A DNA stretch of 64,000 nt from Liolophura sinensis. Its lineage: Eukaryota > Mollusca > Polyplacophora > Chitonida > Chitonidae. Below the pieces are notes generated by a model. It had not been told where the DNA came from, ran no database searches, and saw only the letters and a list, made by a program, of their open reading frames with translations. The translations under genes were made by a program, and so were the position numbers. Every line of letters starts with the position of its first letter. Position 1 is the stretch's first letter. Positions 43,085 to 55,129 of this stretch are shown here, piece after piece. The stretch covers positions 21,897,127 to 21,961,126 of the forward strand of contig NC_088297.1 in NCBI RefSeq assembly GCF_032854445.1, given 5' to 3'.

Positions 43085-43425
43085 TTTACCCCTAGTGACG
43101 GCAGGGGCGACAGTGTGATAGATGGCAAATGTTCAGATGTAACTCGTATTGTTTGCTCTACGACCTCTTGTTAATTTACCCCAGTTATGGTTTTATTCTA
43201 ACTGTTCACGGCAGTGCGTAAACGGTAACTTAAACGGTAACGATAAAGGCAACAACTTAAACCCCCATAGAACCGTGGCAAAATTACTTGAAGAGAAAAA
43301 TGCAGCGGTGTTTAATATGAGTAGATATAATAAATACCCCTGGTCTAGAATTGCATGAAATGCTGTGTTGCGTTAATAATCAAGGAACAGTAAAGTGGAC
43401 ACACTGCAAAGGCACAATGGTTCAG
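43085..43425. repeat. Dispersed repeat copy
   Basis: TTGTTAATTTACCCCAGTTA, GGTTTTATTCTAACTGTTCA and, further on, TGGTCTAGAATTGCATGAAA, TGCTGTGTTG, ACTGCAAAGG. Same order as at 8620-8860. Confidence 0.6.
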
Positions 43426-43884
43426 GTCCCGGGATTGCCAAGCTATCTTAGACTTATTTCTCAAAATTTCAAATCAGTTTAAAATTGTTATTTCTTACGT
43501 GACAAGGTCAAAATATTGCTTGACAGCGCAACTTCCGGGTAAGGTACGGTGAAACTAATTTCAGCTAAACTAACAGACAGGAACATACCAAGTTTAGTGA
43601 TAAAAATTTTGACTTACGCACGAAACTTATTTGTACTTATTGGAGACTGTTGACAATTGATGGAGACACACGCTCTCAGACTGGCTGCAAGATTACAAAC
43701 AAGATTACAAGTCTGACATAGGGAGAAAACGATTAACGGTGTCTTAGGACGACAGTAATGCATAAATTCTGAAGGAAGTGGGGAGCGTACTGTGGAGAGT
43801 CTAACGCCATCCATGTAATTCATGTTGTGTTTATATCTTCTTTTAAAATGTTTGAGTACAAATACTCGTTTTATCTAAATCGGT

Positions 43885-44097
43885 CTCGTGATGCGTATTG
43901 CGTTGCTGTGTTCTCGCGGATTCAAGTAGTTGAACATCGCGTTGTGTTTTTTTTAATGATTGACGCCATCGTCTTGCGTGTTGCTGTGCTCTCGCGGTTT
44001 CGATTCGCTGAACATCGCGTTGTGTTTTTATAGTAGGCGCCACCAACTCGCGAGCTGTTGTGCTCTCGTGGATTTGATTCGCTGAACATCGCCTAGT
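43885..44097. repeat. About 77-bp tandem repeat, 2-3 copies
   Basis: Units carry GTTGCTGTG(T/C)TCTCGCGG, TTCGATTCGCTGAACATCGC, GTTGTGTTTTT. ORFs over it are by-products. Confidence 0.85.
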
Positions 44098-44100
44098 TAC

Positions 44101-46701
44101 ATCACGATTCGCGTACTCGTCCGGGCATCATTCTTTTCATCGCTTCTTTTTAGCATTTTAGATTGTGGGAGAGGACATACGCGATAACTGGCTACTGGTT
44201 TAACCATGACTTATATGCCATCATTTTCCAGGTTATATCGTTTTAAACTGTTCACTAATTCAATCACAGATCTGAACCGAGCTGAACGTTGGTAGTGTGT
44301 GGTTTGCTGAGGTAAGACATTAGTCTGCATATTTACTTTCACTCCTTATGTCACCATCTTAATTATAGGCGGCTGACGACGCTCATGAGGCTGTTTGCCC
44401 AATATTATGTTTGTTGATCACTGCTTGTGTTCTAACAATATCATGTGCCTATCTATACGTCACATGCTATATAAAACTCATCAATCACTTGCCACTGGCC
44501 GGTGGTTTAATCCGGGCACTCGGGTTTTCTCTATCCGCGCCGACGTGTATCCGCAAAAGTCTTCAGCATAGTGTTAAGAAGCAATAAAATAAATAACCAA
44601 TTTTAACACATATCAAGCGTAGCACACAGTTATTCAAAAGTGTATTTTTAAATTTTGTCAGGCTTTCACCTTGTTACTGCCTCTGTCTTGTAACTACACG
44701 AATCTGATGCGGCTTTAGTCCAGACTAAATACCGAGATGAACTGCTGATACACGTTTGCACAGCTGAGCCCTGAGCAACCCCTTACTTCCTGTTAATTAC
44801 AAAACTCATATTAATGTGTGTGTAATTTTTTTATCCTTAGTTTTGCCCACACGTTATTACAGCATGTAACTGTGAAAAACAATTGGACAGGAAACGATGG
44901 AACCATACGTCACCATGCTGTCAACTTCCGGTGACTTACAGGCAACACTCCATTTCAGCACGTACTTGTTGAAAATACACTGTATATGCATCGTCATGGA
45001 GTGTACTGCAGCTGTCAACCTTGTACGAGTAAGAGTGAAAATTGAAATTTTTCTGCTATGATGTTGTTATAAAAACAGTCATTTCCAATAACAGATATCT
45101 TTGATGGCAAACCGATAATCCTCTTCAGAGATATACATGTAATAAAATAGCGTAAAGACATCATGATATTTGTCTCTCCGAGTTTCAGATGTCACGTTAA
45201 CAGAGTTCAAATTCTACTGATTTGTTTATGCAAGGCTTATCTCTCGTGTATGTGTTTAACTCAGAATCCCAAATTATGCCTTTATGGAAAAGTAGCAGCC
45301 AGTTTTCTTTTCAGGTTCAATCGGACCCCAACTGGAGATATGTCAATAACCCGTAACGTTTGATGCATGTAGCATGGTGTTCTTGTTCTATAATTGACGT
45401 ATCATCTGAGATCACTAACATGAAAACAACAACAAGAATATTTTAAAAAATACAAAAACTGTGAATATTTTTCTAATGTAATTAACTTATCAAAATTAAC
45501 ATTTTTGATCCAATTTCTGTGACTACTATAGACTTTTTGTAATTGTTAAAATTTGTGTTACAATTTTACAAAATGCTAAACGTTTACCTTTATATTTACT
45601 AAATACAACTATCCATATTTGCAATACCGGTGATTAACAAAGTTAGATTGCGGTCGCAAAGTGACCCCAGTTGGTAGGGTTTGTATGTTAATTATTTTGG
45701 CAGGATGTTGGTTAAACTTTGTATGTATGTGTGCTTGAGTTTTCGTCATGCCGAAGACACCAGTCCTGTTTACCTGCTCTAACCCCTCAGTTCTGAGCGC
45801 CAAGCGAGACAACTACCATTTTTAAAGCTGAATTTAGTAGAATTCCCTCAAAGTCAAAGATGAACATCAAAACATCGAAGAATTCTTCGCGTTGAAATTT
45901 CAAAAATCATTGACATTTTATTCATGTAAAGAGATGAATAATTCTTGTCAATGAGAATTTTGCCTCTGAGTACGTGTTATTAACTTTCAGACAGCACAGC
46001 ACGAAGACGAGGGAAGCAATGCGCATGTCAGCCCACGACCATCTATTAAGCGGAAGCAGATGATCGACAAATCACAGAACTTCTATTTTATTTCTTTGGA
46101 CTAGCATAAACTAACTATAAAATATAATAGTTGTAGACCATAGAGCGTTTGAACAGCAATAATCAAAGGAATAAACATGCATAAAGTGACGTGAGAATTT
46201 ACACTCAGTTCAGAGATAAAGTCAAAATATGTCAGGACTGGAACAGATTTTAGCAACAATTGTTTTGTGTTATTAGTTGTCCAACGTTGAAACGTACTAA
46301 CTTTTCTCGAATGGTTGGTTCTATGTCGTTTAAAACTAGACTAAATGTTTGAACAATGGCTGAAATTTGTATACAGAAGGCTTACACCGCATAAATGTAT
46401 TTTCAGAAACCACATAACTCTCTTGAGTGCTTGAGTGCGAATTGTTATAATCATTTAGAATTATGTAACTTGCATTCACTTTATTTCAGTTCGAATTTTA
46501 AATTGTTATACGCGAAACACAGGCTTCATAAAGTGGAATATTGGACTATCACGAGAGCATCCGATTGACGATATGTTTTCCGACCCATTGTCCCTTAATG
46601 TTACGCCAAACTGCAGCAAATGTGATCTTTCAAGCTTGAGACATAGTGCAAGTTCTTCTTGGGTATTCGATTGCATTTTGGCGATTATTTCCTCTTACCA
46701 A
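44101..46701. other. Intergenic or intronic sequence, no exon identified
   Basis: 44485-44600 (GGTTTAATCCGGGCACTCGG ... AATAAAATAAATAA) has the look of a SINE-type 3' end. 45740-45830 (TCTGAGCGCCAAGCGAG) resembles the 3' part of the second SINE family. No gene-like frame with splice support. Confidence 0.35.
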
Positions 46702-46863
46702 GGTGTCGCCAATGCGGACGTTGTGAGTTCAAGTCCAACTCATGCTTGTTTCTTCTACCTAGGTCTACTCCTGGCTCTGCCCGGTTCCCTCCCACCATAT
46801 TGCTGCCGCCGTCGTATAAATGAAATATTCATGCGTACGGCCTTAAAAAATCAATTAAAGATA
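46702..46863 (+). mobile_element. SINE with internal deletion
   Basis: CCAATGCGGACGTTGTGAGT, TTCAAGTCCAACTCATGC, then CTCTGCCCGGTTCCCTCCCA and GCCGTCGTATAAATGAAATA. The first part of the head and the central AACCTGCGG block are missing. Confidence 0.82.
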
Positions 46864-47310
46864 TAAGTAAACTTAGGAAAGCGTTCCGCACTTGAACTCC
46901 CCATGGAAACATCAGACGTAATTTCTGTGGAAGCACAGGAACTGGATTCGAACTCATAATCCTTGTGACCAAGAATTAATAGTGTCGTATGTAGCGTTTT
47001 GAACCACCTGGCTATTGATGACACTTCACACCCTTTCATCTTACTGGCTGGGGGGTCCTAATGAAACCCATTGGGCCAGTTTCACATGTCACGCTAATAT
47101 CAGTGACCCATACAGCAGAGCTCAACCTCTAGGAATTCTTTCATGACTTTTGTTCATGTGATCAGTGGATTTTCCCAACGTGATGACTGTTATCATGATC
47201 TATTGGTGGAATAAGATGTAAAATACATGTACTACAATGATCACCTTCAAGTAAGACAAGATCTCTCGCCTTTCATGTTGGAACGGCTTATAGCACAAAA
47301 CTTATTCTGT

Positions 47311-47366
47311 TTTCCAGCAACCTGTGGATGGTCGTTGGTTCCCCCCGGGCTCTGCCCGGTTTCTTC
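47311..47366 (+). mobile_element. SINE central fragment
   Basis: CAGCAACCTGTGGATGGTCG and CCCCCGGGCTCTGCCCGGTT only. Confidence 0.8.
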
Positions 47367-47695
47367 GGGTTACAGATAATTTACTTTCCTTCAGTTTTAG
47401 TGTATGATTTTTTAGCGATGGTCAGGGAATGAATTGGTGTAGGTATCAACAAACATTTTTTCGTGAAAGTGCTCCCTTGACAAAGCGTATCTCGATGGTC
47501 CAGTAGTAGTAATTACTTTTAAAAGTAGGGGGTGTTTCCAGCCTAAACAAATCACACACCAGTCTCTGTTGCTATATGCTGGAGTGATTGTGAATAACCC
47601 TTTTACGACCACAATTACAGAAAAAAAAAATAAATAACTACGCCGTATGGACTGATTTGTTTTAAGTAAGCAGTTTTTCAAATTTACGACACTTA

Positions 47696-47940
47696 ATCCG
47701 GGGCATTCGAGGCCGAGGGGTTAGCATGACAGTGCAGCACAATAACTCAGGAGTTTCACACCAATGCGATCGCTGTGAGTTCAAGTCCAGCTCTTGATGG
47801 ATCCTTTCCCGGTCGTGCATGGGAAGGTCAGTCAGCAACCCAATTCCAGCCAGGCTTCCTCTCACAATATCGCTGGCCACCATCGTATAGGTGAATTATT
47901 CTTGGGTAAGGCGTAAAACATCAATCAAATAAATGAATGA
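47696..47940 (+). mobile_element. SINE with variant head
   Basis: GGGGCATTCGAGGCCGAGGG, GTGAGTTCAAGTCCAGCTC, GCATGGGAAGGTCAGTCAGC, CGTAAAACATCAATCAAATA. The head is of the GGCCGAGG type also seen at 41929. Confidence 0.88.
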
Positions 47941-49179
47941 GAGTGAAAATAACACAAGGTTTGAACATATTTTACTTTATTTGCAGTAACACACAGAAGA
48001 TGCACACAGTTCTTGCTGACAAACATAAATCCATGGCTCAGCTTCGTTGCTACAATTATAATTGCTATATGCTTCTGGAAATAAAGCACTCCAAATGTTT
48101 CCTGTCGTTTATTTTCATATGATAAAACTAATCCCAGCTAATACACTGCCTATCGGCTTAATCCACTCCTTGTCATTTGTGGAGCGACGTTGAATGATCA
48201 GCGATTGCTTTGCACAACTCAAACTCAGTTTACTGAAATTTTTTGGCTTTGTTTTTACCTGAAATACCTGAAACATATTGAACCTATAAACCAGCAGTTG
48301 GTCAGAACAAATTTATTTCACGCACATTTTACTTTGCTTTGAAGAATGCTTAACGACTGGGGAGCAACGTCTAAAAATAATTTTGCCTTTTTTGTTTGCC
48401 CCGAGCAATGCTTTCATTACAAATGATATTTTGGAAGCCAAGGTTGTAATTTACCGCCAGTTACTTTCAAAGCCTTCAGATTTACATTCAGTCCGATTGT
48501 ATGGAACAGTTCAGCTTATATACACCAGCTTGTTAAGGAATAAACAACGGTACACACTAACCAAATCAACTGTTGTCTTCTATTTTGTGCTGAATCGTTA
48601 CTGAGGAAAGCCCTGAATCTGATTGAAGCAAGCCTGTATGTAACATCTGGCTTCACTCTGCTATGGGATAACGGTTAAGTTTACATGCAAGTGTGTGTAT
48701 ACGACAGCTGAAGCGAAAGAGAAGCAAACAATAGAGTACAGCTTGGAATCGGCGTGTAGTGGTAATCCTGCTGGTGTTACAGATTCACGAATTCACCGGT
48801 AATACAATAATACAGAGGGCGAATCCACCCCCCGATTCCAAGAATTATACCCGCTGATAGGTCCTCACGCATGACACACCATTGGCTTTTAAAGTCTGGA
48901 ACACAGATCAGAAACATTGAGTTGTATTTACATTTGTCTTTATTACAAAATCAGTAATATCCAATAAAAAAATGAAAAGTCTAAATTTAACCTGATTATA
49001 AGTATGGTGATGAAAATGAAAAAAGTAAGTTTTACAGAAATCCTGCTTGCAAGATCAGGTAACCAAAGAGAAGGTGCCAACGGATCTATTCAACTCTCAA
49101 CCGGAGGAGGGGGGGGGGAATAAAATGGTTTTTCCAGCTCTTTATATCAGCGCGTCCTCAATGCCATTTTTATATTCCT
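47941..49179. other. AT-rich sequence, no gene seen
   Basis: An 11-base inverted repeat (CTTGGAATCGG / CCGATTCCAAG) brackets about 98 bases at 48744-48841, possibly a short element. The 73-codon ORF at 48383-48604 has no domain. Confidence 0.35.
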
Positions 49180-49345
49180 TTATTTCTTTTATTGACGTTT
49201 TACGCCAAACTAAAAAATGTTTCACATACGACGGCGGCCAGCGTTATTGTTGAACGCAGCCGAACAGAGACCGGAGGAAACCCACGGCCATCCGCAAGTT
49301 GCTGCAGGCCTTCACACGTATGACTGGAAAGGAATCCAGAATAAG
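49180..49345 (-). mobile_element. SINE, head lost
   Basis: TTTATTGACGTTTTACGCCA, ACGACGGCGGCCAGCGTTAT, CCACGGCCATCCGCAAGTTG, GGAATCCAGAATAAGC. Diverged. Confidence 0.85.
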
Positions 49346-49651
49346 CTTTATGGTACTTCAGGGAAGGGACATTATCCCGTAGCCCCGTAAATACGATTCC
49401 CCACACACCAACTCTTAGCACAAGGCACGGGTCCATTCTGAACCCTACTTCGCTAACAACAGCGTATTATGTGCCATTTAAAAGCATTGTTATCACCCCC
49501 AAATCTCGAGGCCGCGATTCAAAACCCGACCTAGACTTTGTCGCTCGCCTTTTTACGTCTTAAGGCCACATATAAACTCGACGTCGATCTTTACGTGCTT
49601 CGAGTTTTGGGGATGATACACGTACTTTTTCGAGGCACAAAAAGAACACCG

Positions 49652-49771
49652 TCAAATCAAGTGAATACTGACGTAGACGAGATTCCCTCCGGCAATCTCC
49701 CTGACGTTGTTGGATGTGTACTTTCCAGTCTGCTGTTCTGTGAGCTTATCACCTTCCTGATTGATTACAAT
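49652..49771 (-). CDS. Unrecognised minus-strand gene, last exon (copy A)
   Basis: The acceptor CTTTTCTACTCTTCAG is followed by a phase-0 frame of 39 codons: IVINQEGDKLTEQQTGKYTS, NNVREIAGGN, LVYVSIHLI and TGA. The upstream exon at 54930-55120 ends in phase 0, so they can join directly as ...GKGELT|IVINQ... . Alternating polar and hydrophobic residues suggest a beta-rich domain end. The plus-strand ORF over these bases (49538-49843) is less protein-like. Product unknown. Confidence 0.6.
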   Translation of the reverse strand: MVINQEGDKLTEQQTGKYTSNNVREIAGGNLVYVSIHLI

Positions 49772-49882
49772 CTGAAGAGTAGAAAAGGTAAGGCATATGA
49801 AAGAGGTATGTCTATACTATCTATCCACCGACGTCATATATAATGTTTGCAACTGTCGATTTCACACGTTTTTGTGTTTGTT

Positions 49883-49904
49883 TCTCCCCCCCCCCCCCCC
49901 CCCT
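49883..49904. repeat. Poly-C run
   Basis: About 19 C bases; copy B has a shorter, interrupted version (near 58037). Confidence 0.9.
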
Positions 49905-49957
49905 CAGGCGACGATAGGCATATAAATGTCAGATCGCACGTTTATGCATAGTCCTTA

Positions 49958-50345
49958 CAGCGCATGCGTCGCTCTCTACCTTTCACTTTACATCACTGCC
50001 ACCAATAGACGAACTTGGAGCCTGTAAGACGCAAGTTGGCGTGTTTAGTCTAAGCCCCATCACCTGTGTCCTATCGCGGAACTGCATAATCAGCTGTCAT
50101 CAAGAAAATTGTTTCAGGTTTGGATAGAATCATGTTGTACATACTCTAGATAAGGAGAATGCATGTGTATAAAGCATTATTAGAAACAAAGGTTGAGACG
50201 GATAGTTTGTGTTTTCTGACATCACTTCCTACCTCATCACCGTGACACCAGTGGCCTCGGTATTGTTCAAGGTTTCTGTACAAATTTACTGGTGGTGGCA
50301 GTGATGTAAAGTGAAAGTAGAAAGCGACGCATGCGCCGTCAGTAG
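49958..50345. mobile_element. TIR element of about 390 bp (copy A)
   Basis: Ends are inverted repeats of about 50 bases: CGCATGCGTCGCTCTCTACC, TTTCACTTTACATCACTGCC at the left, complement at the right (GGCAGTGATGTAAAGTGAAA ... GCGACGCATGCG). No ORF. A half copy is at 37345-37520; the duplicate is at about 58100-58500. Confidence 0.8.
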
Positions 50346-51149
50346 TATGACGTTTAAGTTGGAACCATCAGTTGTTAACTGGACATTCCAGAGTTGCTTA
50401 CAAGAGAGTAAAGCTTTAATTAGTGTCCAAACCTTAAAATCCCAGGATCTCCCGTAAAACGAGTATACATTATGGTTTTAAGCAATGTGGTACCTTTCAG
50501 TGAAAATGTGGTGTTTGACCAGATTCACTAATAACTAGACCACTTCCAAAACACTCCGAGCTAAACAAACACAGATTACGGAAATAAGAACATTAAAAAA
50601 CTTATAGAATTACGTTGAATTCACGCAAGCGTGGTCGCATGCGTATGTCTTTAATACCAGACATAGGCTCAACAAAGAAAAAAACCCCATAAATTTATAT
50701 TGTTATCTGGAACCTCCTGTTAAGTCAGATACGGCAAACTTTCTTAAATAGCTAACTTTCAGTATTAAAAATTTGTATGTGTGCATCGGAATAATGATAA
50801 ATATCTTGCAAGCGTGCATGAGCCACGCTGTTGTGTTAACGTATTGCACATGGACTGATTAACTGAGTGATTTAAGTGCCTTATATTCAGCTAACGAACT
50901 GTAGAGTTTTTTTTATTATTTTAGGTTGATCGCAACACAGCGATGTAGCTACCTTACATACATCCTAATGCAGATAACATTAGGTGTGTCTACACCCGCT
51001 AAATACACAAGCATGTACTTATGTTTGCTATATTACGTGTATACACAAGCGATGAATCAAAGGCAAAAACAGGAAGTCCTGCAGTATATGCCGCGAACAA
51101 TCAGTGATTGACAGGTATAACGGTATATATGCCTGAATGGTATACATGT
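50346..51149. other. AT-rich sequence within copy A, no gene seen
   Basis: No supported exon or repeat. Confidence 0.4.
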
Positions 51150-51302
51150 ACATTGATTGATTGATTGATTGATTTGATTGGTGTTTTACGCTGTACTCAA
51201 GAATATTTCACTTACACGACGACGGCCAGCATTATGGTAGGTGGAAACCGGGCAGAGCCCGGGAAAAAGATCTCTGGAACATCTTCCACGTACGGCCAAA
51301 GA
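51150..51302 (-). mobile_element. SINE, head lost (copy A)
   Basis: A TTGATTGATTGATTGATTTG start, then GGTGTTTTACGCTGTACTCA, CATTATGGTAGGTGGAAACC and TTCCACGTACGGCCAAAG. The central block is deleted. Its duplicate is at 59305-59460. Confidence 0.9.
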
Positions 51303-52449
51303 AATCGAAATTGTGGACATTTTATACTGTACAAATTACTACCGTTTTATATCAACGTGGGCCAAACATCTCAGATTAAATCGGTTAGTCGTGCAAGTAA
51401 TTATGGTGTATTGGAAAAACACATCTAGCGCAACGATGAAAAGTGTTTTAAAATTTATCAATTAAAGTTGATATCAAATCGCCCCCCCCCCCCTCCAACA
51501 ACAACACCACCTCCCTTTCAAACCGGGTCAGGTCACCACGGGGCAAGCCACAGAGGGGGGAAATTTCCACGATTAAAATATGACTAAACCCTTTCAATCC
51601 AACATTTCCCTATTCAATCTGACAGCTATTCAATATCTAACAAAGATATATCGTCCCATAAGTGCAGTTAGATAATCACTTCTGTCAGATAACACGATCG
51701 TGTTTGCATTGCCAGTCGTCTGGGAACTGTCCGCCTGGAGGCGAAGTCCATCCATAAATAAACCATTCAGTGCGATGAAGTGTTTGCACCGGGCTGTCCA
51801 TACAAAGTCCTATAGTATAAGTCTAAAGTCCACAGCTCGTTCAGGCATGAAATCATGTCTGGATTCACTCAGACTATCTCTTGGATTCTCGCTGGCTCAG
51901 CGGTTTAACACGTCCCTAAATGAAGATTGCTGCCCGTTTAACCAAATAGTGTTATTTTGAAGGGATTGTTGATTTGGACATTGTTCTGTGTCAGTACTTT
52001 TATGACCCATGCGGTGTTTGAGCACTTGGAATTTTTTTATTTATTTCTTTTTATCTGTCTCTTTGTTGGAAATGAACGTACACCTAACTAACACTACTAC
52101 TTTGGCAATTCTGCACAACGATTACAGATTTGAAATGTTGTTTTGTTTTCTGACCATCTGAATGAGGGCATTGCTGCTACGTGTAAGAAGCGACCTTCCG
52201 CCCAGAACATTAATGGCATGCATGCTGGCACAGGTTTTCTCACACTAATGTCTAACAATATAGCCATCAAAACGAACAACTCTATCCGACCCCTTATACA
52301 GAAATCTATTTAAATTAAATATGGCGGTCAAGAATAATATGTCTTAATTTTTTTGGTGTTTCACGTCGTAGTTTATAGTTTGCACTAAATAACTGTTTTG
52401 GATGACAAAACGGTTTTGGATTTACTTGATTTTTTTTATTTGGCTTTTT
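51303..52449. other. Copy A sequence, no assigned gene
   Basis: ORFs at 51700-51960 (plus) and 52097-52279 (minus) are retained in copy B, but so is everything else at this identity, so that is not evidence of coding. A poly-C run is at about 51482-51493. Confidence 0.3.
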
Positions 52450-52660
52450 TTTTGTTTTGCGCTGTACTCCAGAATATTTCCCTTATACAACGGCGGCCAG
52501 CTTTATTGTGGGAGGAAAACCGGGCATATCCGCAGGTTAATGGCAGACTTTACCACGTACAGCCAGAGAGGAAGCCAGCTCACAGCGACCGCATTGGTTG
52601 GAGACTCCTGAGGGATTGCGCTGGGCTGCCACGTTAACTCCTTCGGCCACAGAGGCCCTA
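52450..52660 (-). mobile_element. SINE (copy A)
   Basis: GCGCTGTACTCCAGAATATT, CAACGGCGGCCAGCTTTATT, GGCAGACTTTACCACGTACA, to the head TTCGGCCACAGAGGCCC. A second 3' fragment follows at about 52715-52790. The duplicate at 60600-60790 lacks about 20 bases (CAGAGAGGAAGCCAGCTCA region). Confidence 0.88.
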
Positions 52661-52790
52661 ATGGATTAGGAATGTGGGTGGAATCAATTTACACCTATTT
52701 AACTGACTGAGTTTTTTCCTCGGAATATTTCCACTTATATGACTGCGGTCAGGTTTGTATGTGGGAGACATCGAGCATACATAGTTTGGG

Positions 52791-53478
52791 AGACACACCG
52801 CACCTTTTAAAGTAGCTAACAAGCCCCCTGCCCTAAAGCCGCGGTAGGCCGTCGGGCATTGGGTTCGAAGTCCCGATGTCAGTGGCCACGCTGTAGTCTA
52901 TAAGGAGTTCTCGTTCTATGACATGGATAGCGATGTCACAGAAAAGAATGCTAAGGCGACGGCCAAAACAAATATGACCGATGATTTAAGCAGAGGTCAA
53001 AGAGATCATTATGTGAGTCACCGAAAAGACGGAATGCCTTATTGGTCCAGAGTTTGACAGCGTGCCCTTTTGCTGCCAATCGAAACTAGTGTACTTACTA
53101 CGCCTTCTTTGAGAAAGACACCTCAGTAGAAAAAAATACCCTCGCTGTGTTACCAGAATTGTGTAAATTCGAAAATGTGTTCGACCCTCTAAAACTGATA
53201 GTGTATTGAGTAGTATACAATGCTATGGCAAAGTGCATATCCACACAATCTGGGTATCAGCAGTCCACAAATTGTGTGATTTGTTAATGCTAAGAGTAGG
53301 GTCTGCGCAAATTATGTACCACTGATACACGTATTTTTGTGGATCTGCAAATTTGTACACAACCATTTCTGTATGGCACAAATGCATCTTTTCAAGCATA
53401 CAATCTCGATGTGTAAGTTCAAATTGTTAGCATTATGTCTATCCTCATTATTCTATACTTAAGTCTATACTAAAAGAA
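52791..53478. other. Copy A sequence, no gene seen
   Basis: No supported exon. Confidence 0.4.
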
Positions 53479-53665
53479 TTAATCTGTTAAATTTAACAGA
53501 ACGTCTGTTGTCTGAGTGATGCTTTAATGTGTTTTGTTATTGCAGCAGATTATTCTGTTAAACATAACACACATGTTCTGTTAATTCAACATAACCATTC
53601 AACTAGACTAACAGAATATTGTGCTATAATAACAAAATACATTCTAACATCCCTCAGATAACAGA
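53479..53665. mobile_element. MITE lacking its right end (copy A)
   Basis: Starts TTAATCTGTTAAATTTAACA and runs to CTCAGATAACAGAG, then jumps to ACAAAATATGC. The intact version is at 61610-61831 in copy B; the right terminal repeat and about 75 bases of flank are missing here. Confidence 0.75.
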
Positions 53666-53999
53666 GACTACAAAATATGCTAATGTAGCTGAGCAGATTT
53701 CACGTACAGCGTGAACATAAAGGTCCCATTTAAAAGCTTTGAACGCGATCTTCAGAATTGCGAAAATGCAAAAAAAAAATTGTAAACCTCCTACATTGGG
53801 TCAATACGGCTTAGTTGTATACGTTTAAAAGGTGATGCACAAGCGTACACTGCAACTTAACACCGCCTTTTATACAAAATATACAAAGAATTCGAGTATT
53901 ACACCCCTCACCGAAATGGAGACGGAAAGCATTGCCTACACATAAAATTCATCACATCAGATAACACATTGCCTGGCCTGCATGTATTTCACTACGCAT

Positions 54000-54246
54000 T
54001 TGTTGATCCATGTAAACTCGTGTCAGCACATGATCCATGCACACTCGCGTCAGCACATGATTCATGTAAACTTGCGTCAGCACATGATTCATGTAAACTC
54101 GCGTCAGCGCATGATCCATGTAAACTCGCGTCTGCACATGATTCATGTAAACTCGCGTCAGCACATGATCCATGTAAACTCGAGTCAGCTCATGATCCAT
54201 GTAAACTCGAGTCAGCACATGATTCATGTAAACTCGCGTCAGCACA
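54000..54246. repeat. 27-bp minisatellite (copy A)
   Basis: Nine copies of CATGATCCATGTAAACTCGC plus GTCAGCA. The unit reads through in all frames (for example SAHDPCKLA), creating false ORFs on both strands. Confidence 0.95.
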
Positions 54247-54929
54247 GCGCGGTCCAACAGCATTAAAATTTGTGACTGCTTTTGTCAGGTGAACTATTCC
54301 ACCAGTCAAAATTTCAATTAGAATCATACTCCAATTTATTTTAATGTGTCGACACGTGATGTTTATATGTTGAAAATCACATGTTTAAATGTTGAAATTT
54401 TTAGTTTTATACTTTAAAATAGCAGTTGAAGGGTTACTGTTCCCAATCGACCTTTCTCCACGCCTGCAAGGGGGACACATTTTACCACTAATCACTATAA
54501 ACGTCAAATAATTTACATTGAGATGAGTTTAAATTTTTTTCCCCTCAGCAGTTAGGCCCTGTGCTCGTGATCTGTTACGCTGAGAACTGAAGGCTAGTAG
54601 GTTGGGCCACTTTAACTGTTTGCACTCGAAACTTGGAACCTGTAAATGTTGGTCATCCATTAGCAGTCAGGACAATTATATGAAGATGTACGTAGCTCTT
54701 AAGGGCCTCAAATCTGTCATTCAGTCTGGTCAGTGAGTAATAAGGTGTCAACCAAGCAGTTTGACAGGCCAGCCTCACTCAGAGAGACAGGCAATCACAC
54801 ACATAGCGAGTCAGCCAAGCCAAGTGGGTGTGGTTAGTAAGTAAGTCAGCCAGGCAGTCATTCAGTCAATTAGTCGGTCAGTAGTCAATCAATCGACGTG
54901 TAAATCGAAGTAAAGTAAAAAATGCTCAC
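54247..54929. other. Intron of the minus-strand gene, copy A
   Basis: Short CAGTCAGT-type runs at about 54720-54890; nothing else seen. Confidence 0.4.
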
Positions 54930-55120
54930 CGTCAGTTCACCTTTTCCTTCCAAGTCAGGTTCATTGAAAGCTTCCCCAAACTTTGCGGTGTGTTCACGAG
55001 TCCACAACGGTGTGACGGACTTTAACGTGATGCTATCCCCTGACACGTTGATCTCTTGGAAGATATCATTGGACGGAGTCAGCAGGCTTACGGCCTTCGT
55101 TTTGAGATCAGCAGAGACAC
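54930..55120 (-). CDS. Unrecognised minus-strand gene, internal exon (copy A)
   Basis: Acceptor TCTCTTTACCTTTGCAG and donor ACG|GTGAGC enclose 191 bases, open in one frame: VSADLKTKAVSLLTPSNDIF, QEINVSGDSITLKSVTPLWT, REHTAKFGEAFNEPDLEGKG, ELT. It starts with two bases of a split codon and ends in phase 0. The sequence is polar with alternating hydrophobics, as in an extracellular beta-sandwich. The long intron on its 5' side is filled with minisatellites (55130-56860). I do not recognise the family. The plus-strand ORF at 54922-55179 is a shadow. Confidence 0.68.
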
Positions 55121-55129
55121 CTGCAAAGG

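Noticed and set aside
49538..49843. Plus-strand 101-codon ORF with a possible TM segment and donor
   Set aside because: The minus strand has a better acceptor and a phase-matched terminal exon here. The ORF loses its frame in copy B, but so does the minus exon, so the choice rests on splice phase and composition.
51700..51960. Plus-strand 86-codon ORF kept in both large copies
   Set aside because: The whole 6 kb is nearly identical between copies, so retention is not evidence of coding; no domain was seen.
53952..54292. Repeat protein with a CKLASAHDP motif
   Set aside because: A 27-bp minisatellite that is open in all frames on both strands; no conserved frame is favoured.
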